Of a stretch of 64,000 bases of DNA, positions 1 through 6,724 are shown piece by piece (position 1 is the first letter of the stretch; every line of letters starts with the position of its first letter). The position numbers were made by a program, and so were the translations under genes. The stretch lies in contig JAWLBY010000018.1 of NCBI GenBank assembly GCA_041687455.1, forward strand, positions 17,532 through 81,531, written 5' to 3'. This DNA comes from JAWLBY01 sp041687455 (GTDB lineage: Bacteria; Pseudomonadota; Gammaproteobacteria; Xanthomonadales; Xanthomonadaceae). The notes under the pieces are model-generated. The model did not search any database. It was not told where the DNA came from and was given only the letters and a program-made list of their open reading frames with translations.

Positions 1-1881
1 AGCGAACCTGCAGCGCTCGAATCGCTCGGCGAGGCGCTGGCCGCGCAGGGCTATCGTGTCGATCCTCGCTCGATCGGACCGGACAGCGGTTTCGCGCTCG
101 CCCTCGGCGACCGTTGGCAATTCGGCGACCGCGCCTGGAGCCTCGGCTACATCGCCGCGCTGCGTTATTCGCAGCACTGGGATTCGCGCACCGAGCGGCG
201 TCGTTTCTACGGCCTGACCGGCGGCGACCTGGTGCCGATCGAGGATTACACACGCGAGCAGACCGAGCGCGCGATCGACGCCAGCGGTTTCCTGTCGCTG
301 GCCGCGGAGATCGGCGATCGGCACGCGCTGACGGCCAACCTGCTGCGGGTGCGGCAGACCACCGACGAGGCGCAGGTCGATCAGGGCATCACCGATTCCG
401 GCAACGACGACCGGATCACGACGCTAGAGTGGATCGAGAACGAACTGGTCACGCTGCAACTGCTCGGCGAGCACGAGATTCCCGCGCTCGGCGGATTGCA
501 GCTCAACTGGCGCGTCACCGATGCCGAAGCATCGCGCTACGCACCGAACCGGCGCTCGTACCGCTTCACGCTCGACGAGGGGCTCGGCGACTACGTGTTC
601 GAGAGCTTCAACGAGCAGCGTTACGAATTCCTGCAGGATGATGCCCGCGAGTTCGGCATCGATCTTCGCTATCCGATCGCGCTCGGCGGCGACGACGCAC
701 TGACGCTGCGCGCCGGCGCCAGCCGGCTCGAGCGCGAGCGTGAATCGAGCATCCGCCGCTACCGTTTCGGCGGCCGCCGGCCGCCCGGCCCGGTGTTCGA
801 CTACGACACGCTTCTGAACCCGGACACGATCGGTCCCGGAGGCCTCGTGCTGCAGGACCGCAGCCTGCCGACCGATGCCTACACCGCCGATGTCGCGCTC
901 GATGCGCAGTATCTCGGTGCCGATCTGGTCTGGCACGACTGGCGGTTCGATTTCGGCGTGCGCCGCGAGGCGATCGCGCAGCGCGTCACCACCGTGCGGC
1001 CGTTCGATCCGAACGCGACGCCCGAAGTCGGCCTGCTTGAAGCCACCGACCTGTTGCCGTCGGCCGCGCTGACCTGGCGCTATTCCGAGGCGGCGCAGTG
1101 GCGGCTCGGCTACAGCAGCACGCTGTCGCGGCCGGACATCCGCGAACAGTCGCGCTCGAACTTCATCGATCCGTTGCTCGACATCCGCGTCGAAGGCAAC
1201 CCGGAACTGAAGCAGGCCGCCATCCGCCATCTCGACCTGCGCTGGGAGTATTACTTCTCGCCAGTTGAAAGCCTGTCGATCGCGCTGTTCTCGAAGGCGT
1301 TCAGTGACCCGATCGAGCTGGTCAGTTCGCCGGCTTCGGGTAGCCTGCTGCAGATCGCCAACGCCGATTCGGCCAGCAATCGCGGCATCGAGTTCGATCT
1401 CTATCGCAGCTTCGGTGCGCTGCGTGCGATCGACTGGCTGCCGCGATGGCTGCGTGCGGATGCGCTCGACAACCTGTACTTCGGCGCGAACTATGCGTGG
1501 ATCGATTCCGAAGTCGATCTCGGCGGCAACCAGGGCATCCAGACCAATGCGACCCGGCCGTTGCAGGGACAGTCTTCGTACGTGGCCAACCTGTCGCTGG
1601 CATGGATCGATCCGGACGAGCGCTTCGAGGCGACGCTGCTGTACAACGTCTCCGGTCCGCGCATCAGTCAGGTCGGCGTCAGCGGCAAGCCGGACATCTA
1701 CGAGCAACCGTTTCATGCGCTCGACTTCACGTTCGGCGCGGCGCTGGGTGACGGCTGGAAGCTGAAGGCGAAACTGAAGAACCTGCTCGACCCGGACGTC
1801 GAATTCACCCAGGGCGGCCTGTCGACCGCATCCTGGCGAAAGGGGCGCGAATTCGGGTTGTCGTTCGAGTGGACGTACTGA
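1..1881 (+). CDS. TonB-dependent outer-membrane receptor, C-terminal part (5' truncated by window edge)
   Basis: The frame is open from base 1 to the TAA-type stop at 1881, so about 626 residues of a larger protein are visible. The sequence alternates short strand-like segments rich in aromatic and charged residues (for example RLGYSSTLSRPDIRE, LDLRWEYYFSP, NLYFGANYAWID, FEATLLYNVSGPR), as in a TonB-dependent receptor barrel. It ends GREFGLSFEWTY, an aromatic C-terminus as outer-membrane barrels have. The plug domain and TonB box would lie upstream of the window. It would import a siderophore or nutrient across the outer membrane; the substrate cannot be read. It precedes a secreted protein gene on the same strand, a common pairing in this order of bacteria. 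The PhoB-like site in the following gap raises the possibility of a phosphorus-related substrate, which is inference only. Confidence 0.9.
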   Translation, partial: SEPAALESLGEALAAQGYRVDPRSIGPDSGFALALGDRWQFGDRAWSLGYIAALRYSQHWDSRTERRRFYGLTGGDLVPIEDYTREQTERAIDASGFLSLAAEIGDRHALTANLLRVRQTTDEAQVDQGITDSGNDDRITTLEWIENELVTLQLLGEHEIPALGGLQLNWRVTDAEASRYAPNRRSYRFTLDEGLGDYVFESFNEQRYEFLQDDAREFGIDLRYPIALGGDDALTLRAGASRLERERESSIRRYRFGGRRPPGPVFDYDTLLNPDTIGPGGLVLQDRSLPTDAYTADVALDAQYLGADLVWHDWRFDFGVRREAIAQRVTTVRPFDPNATPEVGLLEATDLLPSAALTWRYSEAAQWRLGYSSTLSRPDIREQSRSNFIDPLLDIRVEGNPELKQAAIRHLDLRWEYYFSPVESLSIALFSKAFSDPIELVSSPASGSLLQIANADSASNRGIEFDLYRSFGALRAIDWLPRWLRADALDNLYFGANYAWIDSEVDLGGNQGIQTNATRPLQGQSSYVANLSLAWIDPDERFEATLLYNVSGPRISQVGVSGKPDIYEQPFHALDFTFGAALGDGWKLKAKLKNLLDPDVEFTQGGLSTASWRKGREFGLSFEWTY

Positions 1882-2154
1882 CGGGCGTGGCGAGTCCGGC
1901 CGGTGCCAGCTCGGCAGGCACGGGATAACGCGAGCAGGATCAACGGCGAACGCTTCGGTCAGGCGTGCGTTCGGCCCGAGCTACTTTCTCTTGCGGAACC
2001 ACCGTGAGCTGCCTGTTCGCGGAAATGCAGGCGTGCGGCCTCACGCCGCAGCATCATTCAGCGCGGGCCACAGGAGTCGTGAAGTGCGGCGCCCCGGTCA
2101 GTGCGAACCCGCACGGAGGACTGGCACACATGCCGTCGTGCGACCGACATGCCG

Positions 2155-2210
2155 GTTTCACGGAACTGTCATCGCTTTGCCGAATCACTGCAACACGAAC
2201 GTCCTACGGT
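2155..2210 (+). promoter_or_regulatory. Candidate PhoB box and promoter upstream of the secreted protein gene
   Basis: GTTTCAC (2155-2161), 4-bp spacer, CTGTCAT (2166-2172) gives two half-sites 11 bp apart, the geometry of the PhoB consensus CTGTCAY-N4-CTGTCAY. A weaker CTGCAAC half-site sits in the same 11-bp phase at 2188-2194. A -10-like TACGGT (2205-2210) follows exactly 10 bp later, the usual place for a PhoB-dependent promoter. The gene begins at 2268. The rest of the 386-bp gap (1882-2267) shows no gene I can support. The first half-site matches only 5 of 7 positions. Confidence 0.45.
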
Positions 2211-2267
2211 GTGCGGATCGAGCGGTGAAGGACACCGCGCCGACTGTTCAGCCACCGAGGAACCGAG

Positions 2268-3962
2268 ATGTCGAACCTTCGCAAATCGCTGCTCGCCGTC
2301 GTCTGTGCGAGCGCCTTCGCCGGCCCCGTTGCCGCCAGCCACATCACCGAGGCCTTTGACGGCAACTGGTCCGATCCGAGCGCGATCGGCACCAACAAGG
2401 GACTGGTGGTCGACTACATTCCGAGCGCCAACGTCTTCTACTTCGCGTTTTTCACTTACGACGAACAGGGCAACCAGGTCTGGTTCGCCAATGCGTTCGC
2501 GGTCGAGGACGGCATCAGCGATTACAGCGTCGACGCACTGGTGTTCACCGGCGGCCGTTCCGGATCGGCCGGTGCACCGCAGTCGAGCAAGGTCGGCACG
2601 ATCGACCTGTCGATCCAGTGCGACTCCATCCAGTTCGATTTCACGCCGGACGCCGGCTCCGGATTGCAAGCCGGCACATTCAACCTGCTGCCGTCGCTCG
2701 GCCTCGACTCGCTGGGCAGCGGGCAGTGCGTCGTCCCGCGCGACACCTGCCCGAGCGGCACCACGGCGAGCGGCAACGACTGCCAGTTGCCGAACTCGAT
2801 CGCCGGCCACCTGCACCTGCCGGCCGGCAAGAAGTACCTCGTGGCGGGTCAGGTCAACGTCGAGGATGGCGGCACGCTGACCATCGAGCCGGGCGTGACG
2901 GTGCAGGGCGCCGCCGACCAGAGCACGCCGAACTTCATCGCGGTGCTGCAGGGCGGCCGGATCTATGCCGAAGGCACCGCAACCCAGCCGATCGTGTTCC
3001 GCGGTCCGACCGACCAGCCGGGCTCGTGGTCGGGCCTGGTGATGGCCGGCCGCTCGACCTGCAACGTCGCCACCGCCGGCGCGCAGTGCCAGTTCGAGGC
3101 GGTGCCGAGCATCACCTACGGCGGCGACCAGCTGGACGACAATTCCGGCATCCTGCGTTACGTGCGGATCCAGAACGCCGGCTTCGCGGTGGCGCCGAAC
3201 GAGGAACTGAATTCGCTGACCCTGCTCGGCGTCGGCAACGGCACCACGATCGAGCACGTGCAGGTCGACGGCGGCCTCGATGATGGTTTCGAGTTCTTCG
3301 GCGGCAGCGTCAACGGCCGCTACCTGGTCTGTTCGAACATGGGCGACGACTGCTTCGACTTCGACCAGGGCTACAGCGGCAAGCTGCAGTTCCTGCTCGG
3401 CTGGCAGGGTGAGAACACCGACGCTGGATCGGACTCGAACGGCATCGAATCCGACAACAACAAGAACAACAACGACCTTGCACCGCGCACCCGGCCGGTG
3501 GTCTCGAACCTGACCCTGGTCGGTGGCCCGGTCGGTAACGAAGGCATGCGCCTGCGTCGCGGCAGCGGTGGCATCTATCGCAACGTCGCCGTGACCGGTT
3601 TCCAGAACTCGTGCCTTAACCTCGATGATGCCGGCACCTTCGCGCTCGGCAGCGCCAATGCCCAGGGCAACGACCTGGCCATGTCGCACTCGTTCGTCGG
3701 CACCTGCGCCACCGGCGCGTTCGAGGACGCTGCCGGCGACGCTTACGCGGTCAGTGCCTGGTACAACGCCGGCGCCGGCAACGCCAGCGGCGATCCGAAG
3801 CTGGTCGCCGGCGGCTTCCTGCCGCAGGCCGACTCGCCGCTGCTGTCCGGTGGGCAGTCGCCGAGCGATGCGTTCTTCGTGCCGGTGACCTTCCGCGGTG
3901 CGTTCGCCGGACCGCGCGACAACTGGACCTACGGTTGGACGATCAACCTGCCTAACCAGTAA
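2268..3962 (+). CDS. Secreted right-handed-helix-like protein of unknown function
   Basis: 564 residues with a signal peptide (MSNLRKSLLAVVCASAFAGP, cleavage probably after VAA). The start is preceded by GAGG. Residues about 25-150 resemble the extracellular domain of Lysobacterales secreted proteins in which an aromatic-rich segment (FYFAFFTYDEQGNQVWF) recurs. From about residue 190 the protein has the layout VAGQVNVEDGGTLTIEPGV, then GGRIYAEGTATQPIVF, typical of beta-helix surface proteins found next to TonB receptors. Several Cys residues (in CNVATAGAQC and CSNMGDDC) could form disulfides. No catalytic motif is visible. It may capture or process substrate for the upstream receptor (inference from position). 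A strong terminator follows, so transcription ends here. Confidence 0.85.
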   Translation: MSNLRKSLLAVVCASAFAGPVAASHITEAFDGNWSDPSAIGTNKGLVVDYIPSANVFYFAFFTYDEQGNQVWFANAFAVEDGISDYSVDALVFTGGRSGSAGAPQSSKVGTIDLSIQCDSIQFDFTPDAGSGLQAGTFNLLPSLGLDSLGSGQCVVPRDTCPSGTTASGNDCQLPNSIAGHLHLPAGKKYLVAGQVNVEDGGTLTIEPGVTVQGAADQSTPNFIAVLQGGRIYAEGTATQPIVFRGPTDQPGSWSGLVMAGRSTCNVATAGAQCQFEAVPSITYGGDQLDDNSGILRYVRIQNAGFAVAPNEELNSLTLLGVGNGTTIEHVQVDGGLDDGFEFFGGSVNGRYLVCSNMGDDCFDFDQGYSGKLQFLLGWQGENTDAGSDSNGIESDNNKNNNDLAPRTRPVVSNLTLVGGPVGNEGMRLRRGSGGIYRNVAVTGFQNSCLNLDDAGTFALGSANAQGNDLAMSHSFVGTCATGAFEDAAGDAYAVSAWYNAGAGNASGDPKLVAGGFLPQADSPLLSGGQSPSDAFFVPVTFRGAFAGPRDNWTYGWTINLPNQ

Positions 3963-3992
3963 GCAAGACACGTCAGCAATGGACTGTATTTC

Positions 3993-4019
3993 GGGCCGGC
4001 TCCGCCGGCCCTTTTCTTT
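3993..4019 (+). terminator. Rho-independent terminator after the secreted protein gene
   Basis: Perfect 8-bp GC stem GGGCCGGC (3993-4000) / GCCGGCCC (4004-4011) with a TCC loop, followed by TTTTCTTT (4012-4019). It lies 31 bp after the stop codon at 3962. Confidence 0.93.
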
Positions 4020-4192
4020 GGTGCGTGCGTCACGGGCGCACTGCTGGATGCACAAGTCCTCCGGTGATTTACGTTGTATGCGAGACACTGCCGCGGCCCC
4101 TGTCTCGAACGATGCGTTCGGCGCGGATCGGCACCGGTTCCTGCCGGCGGGTCGATATCGGCGAATTGCGGCAGCAGTGCGGTCGTCGACGA

Positions 4193-4235
4193 CTGTCACA
4201 TGACTGTCACCTGCGTCGCACGCCGGTGTGATAGT
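4193..4235 (+). promoter_or_regulatory. Strong candidate PhoB box and promoter
   Basis: CTGTCAC (4193-4199), ATGA, CTGTCAC (4204-4210): two identical 7-mers exactly 11 bp apart, matching every defined position of the E. coli Pho box half-site CTGTCAY. A partial third half-site GTCGCAC continues in phase at 4215-4221. GATAGT at 4230-4235 is a candidate -10. The next gene starts at 4274. This is the clearest of three Pho-like sites in 2.7 kb. The rest of 4020-4273 shows nothing else I can support. Confidence 0.65.
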
Positions 4236-4273
4236 CATGGCAATCCCACGTATTCCGGATCGCGAACCAGACC

Positions 4274-4714
4274 ATGAGTACTTCCACAACTCCCCCGAAG
4301 CGTGCGGCCAGGAGCCGTCGTGGTACCACCTCCGGCCAGGCCGATATCCGTTCCGCAACGGCGGGCACGGTCGTCGATGCCGATGCCGCCGTGCCGTCGA
4401 CTACCGGCGTGGTCAAGCGGCAGGGTGGGCCGAGCAAGTCTCCACGCAAGGCCGCACCGCGCCGCAAGGTGGAAGTCGACGTACTGGCCGACAAGCTGGT
4501 GCGGGATCGCTTCACGATGCCGGCCGGCGACTACGACCTGATCAAGTTGATGAAGCAGCGAGCGGCTGCGGCCGGTCGGCCGACCCGGAAGAACGAACTG
4601 CTGCGGGCCGGTCTGCATGCGTTGCGAGAATCCGGAACGATCGAGATGATCAAGGCGCTCGACCGGCTGACACCGGTCAGGCGAAAGGGCAGAAAGGCTG
4701 CAAGAGACGACTGA
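4274..4714 (+). CDS. Basic ribbon-helix-helix-like protein (unnamed proteobacterial family)
   Basis: 146 residues. The N-terminal 65 are low-complexity and rich in Lys, Arg, Ala, Ser and Pro (RAARSRRG, KSPRKAAPRRK), like a histone-type nucleic-acid-binding tail. From about residue 72 comes a compact domain containing VRDRFTMPAGDYDLIKLMK and RPTRKNELLRAGLHAL. That pattern (DxFTMP..DY..I..LK, then KxELLRAGL) recurs in short beta- and gammaproteobacterial proteins and looks like a ribbon-helix-helix fold with a beta strand, two helices and an added helix. DNA binding is inferred, not shown. The perfect Pho-like box just upstream and the lipid acyltransferase downstream suggest a role in the phosphate response. 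No terminator is evident before the next gene. Confidence 0.75.
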   Translation: MSTSTTPPKRAARSRRGTTSGQADIRSATAGTVVDADAAVPSTTGVVKRQGGPSKSPRKAAPRRKVEVDVLADKLVRDRFTMPAGDYDLIKLMKQRAAAAGRPTRKNELLRAGLHALRESGTIEMIKALDRLTPVRRKGRKAARDD

Positions 4715-4833
4715 TGCAGTCAGCCGACCCGTCGCCGGCGGGCGCGCCCACAACGCTGGCAGTTCGACCAGTCCGTCTTGCCGGGATGCCGGGACCGCTC
4801 CCGATGGATCACGCCCGTCCGACCGCTCGTCGA

Positions 4834-4878
4834 CTGCCGCCGCGCTGTCACGCCGCCGTCGCAATCGACGCCTAGCCT
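4834..4878 (+). promoter_or_regulatory. Candidate PhoB box and promoter of the ornithine lipid synthase gene
   Basis: Three half-sites in strict 11-bp phase: CTGCCGC (4834-4840), CTGTCAC (4845-4851), CCGTCGC (4856-4862); the middle one is perfect. A -10-like TAGCCT (4873-4878) begins after exactly 10 bp. The predicted start near 4885 would leave a 20-nt leader carrying GGAGG (4894-4898) before the ATG at 4905. The outer half-sites match 5 of 7 positions in a GC-rich genome, so chance resemblance is possible. Confidence 0.45.
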
Positions 4879-4904
4879 TGGCGGAAACGGCGTGGAGGTC
4901 GGCG

Positions 4905-6611
4905 ATGATCAGTGTCGAAGAGAGCTTCTACAACCGCTTTCCGGCGCTGGCCGACGGACCGGTTCGACGCATCTCGCAGCCGGTAGTCAGCATGCTGCGG
5001 CGGGTCGCCTGCGAGAGTCGGATCAATGGCGCACTGGCTTCGCTGCGACACAGTCGAGGACTCGATTTCGTCGCCGATGCGCTGGAGCGGCTGCGATTCA
5101 GCTACCGTGTCGCGCCTGCCGACCGCGCCAACATTCCGGCCGAAGGCCGGGTGCTGATCGTCGCCAATCATCCGCTCGGCGCACTCGATGCGTTGGCGCT
5201 GCTCGACCTGGTCGGCGGGTTGCGTCGCGACGTTCGCATTCTTGCCAACGACGTGCTGGCCCGGCTCGAACCGCTGCGTGAACTTCTGCTGCCGTGTCCG
5301 GTGTTCGGCGATGCAGGGCGCGGTGCGCTGCGCGAGACCTATCGCGCGCTCGAGCGTGACGCCGCGGTGATCGTGTTTCCGGCCGGTGAAGTCAGCCGGA
5401 TCCGGCCGAACGGTGTTCGCGACGGCCGCTGGTCGGAAGGCTTCGTCCGCTTCGCTCGCAGGTCCGGCGCACCGGTGCTGCCGGTGCACGTCGCAGCACA
5501 CAACTCACCGACCTTTTACGGCGTGTCAATGCTGTCGAAGCCGCTTGCCACGATGCTGTTGCCGCGCGAGATGTTTGCCGCCGAGGCGTCGCGGATCACG
5601 CTCGCGATCGGTGCGCCGGTCGAGGCCCGCGAGCTGGCACGGCAGGAGCCGGTGGCGGTCGCCGCGACGATGCGCCGGCATGTGTACCGACTGGCGCGGC
5701 GCAAGCCGCCCCTGTTCGCGACCACGACCACGATCGCGCATCCGCAGCCGGTCGGCGAGGTGCGTGCCGCACTCGCCGGCGCCGAGCCGCTCGGGCAGAC
5801 CACCGACGGCAAGCGCATCCTGCTGCTCGATCCGCAATCCGGCTGCGCTGCGTTGCGCGAGATCGGGCGGCTGCGCGAACTGGCGTTCCGGCGGGTCGGC
5901 GAGGGCACCGGCATGCGCCGGGACCTCGACCGCTTCGATGCCCATTACCGCCATATCGTGCTGTGGGACGAGCAGGCGCTGGAAATCGTCGGTGCCTATC
6001 GGCTTGGCGAGGCCGGGCGGCTGTTGCCGCAGTACGGGATCGACGGTCTGTACAGCGCGATGCTGTTCGACTTCGGTGATGCGGCGCACGAATTCCTGGT
6101 GCAAGGCGTCGAACTCGGGCGCAGCTTCGTGCAGCCGCGCTACTGGGGCAGCCGCAGCCTCGACTACCTGTGGCAGGGCATCGGCGCGTACCTGCGGCAT
6201 CGGCCGGAGATCCGCTGGCTGTTCGGTCCGGTCAGCCTGTCGGCGCAACTGTCGGACGAGGCGCGAAGCTGGATCGTGCATTGCCATCGACACTATTTCG
6301 GCGACCCCGGGCAACTCGCCCGGGCGCGCAATCCGTATGTCGTGGATGGCGCCGTTGCTGCTGCCGCCGCCGACTGCTGGCGGGAACGCGATGTTCGCGG
6401 CGGGTTGCTCGCGCTGCGCGAACGGTTATCCGCGCTCGGCGCGCAGTTGCCGACGCTGTACCGGCAGTATCCCGATCTGTGCGAACCGGACGGCGTGCGC
6501 TTCCTCGACTTCGGCGTCGACCCGGCGTTCGGTCACTGCGTCGACGGGCTGATCCGGCTCGACCTGCAGCGGCTGAAGCCGGCGAAACGGGCGCGCTACC
6601 TCGGTGCCTGA
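4905..6611 (+). CDS. olsF: Bifunctional acyltransferase, OlsF-type ornithine lipid synthase
   Basis: 568 residues. The ATG at 4905 is chosen over an in-frame TTG at 4878 because GGAGG lies 6 bp upstream. The N-terminal half is a PlsC/OlsA-like acyltransferase with NHPLGALD (residues 88-95, the NHxxxxD catalytic motif) and FPAGEVSR (158-165). The C-terminal half (about 315-420) is an OlsB-like GNAT-fold N-acyltransferase (Acetyltransf_5), including RLRELAFRRVGEGTG and a long segment around YRLGEAGRLLPQYG. This order is that of OlsF, which N-acylates ornithine with a 3-hydroxyacyl chain and O-acylates the product, giving phosphorus-free ornithine lipid in the cytoplasmic membrane. Known OlsF and OlsBA systems are often induced by phosphate limitation, which fits the Pho-like box upstream. 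Other amino-acid head groups cannot be excluded. Confidence 0.82.
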   Translation: MISVEESFYNRFPALADGPVRRISQPVVSMLRRVACESRINGALASLRHSRGLDFVADALERLRFSYRVAPADRANIPAEGRVLIVANHPLGALDALALLDLVGGLRRDVRILANDVLARLEPLRELLLPCPVFGDAGRGALRETYRALERDAAVIVFPAGEVSRIRPNGVRDGRWSEGFVRFARRSGAPVLPVHVAAHNSPTFYGVSMLSKPLATMLLPREMFAAEASRITLAIGAPVEARELARQEPVAVAATMRRHVYRLARRKPPLFATTTTIAHPQPVGEVRAALAGAEPLGQTTDGKRILLLDPQSGCAALREIGRLRELAFRRVGEGTGMRRDLDRFDAHYRHIVLWDEQALEIVGAYRLGEAGRLLPQYGIDGLYSAMLFDFGDAAHEFLVQGVELGRSFVQPRYWGSRSLDYLWQGIGAYLRHRPEIRWLFGPVSLSAQLSDEARSWIVHCHRHYFGDPGQLARARNPYVVDGAVAAAAADCWRERDVRGGLLALRERLSALGAQLPTLYRQYPDLCEPDGVRFLDFGVDPAFGHCVDGLIRLDLQRLKPAKRARYLGA

Positions 6612-6621
6612 CGCCCATCCC

Positions 6622-6712
6622 TGCAGGAGCCGCTTCAGCGGCGACCGCGCCGCGTGCAATCCGTGGTGCTGCGTGCAGGTGCCGCTCGATCGCTGCTGAA
6701 GCGGCTCCTGCA
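6622..6712. repeat. Inverted pair of REP-like elements between convergent genes
   Basis: TGCAGGAGCCGCTTCAGCGG (from 6622) returns as its reverse complement at 6690-6712 with one mismatch over 23 bp. The transcript would fold into a long hairpin in either direction. It sits between convergent olsF and rapA and could act as a bidirectional terminator or mRNA stabiliser. Relatives occur at 12681, 60833 and 63811. Confidence 0.8.
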
Positions 6713-6724
6713 TGTGCGCCGCGA

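Noticed and set aside
2169..4358. 729-residue minus-strand frame opposite the secreted protein
   Set aside because: The plus frame has a signal peptide, ribosome binding site, fold repeats and a terminator; the minus frame has none.
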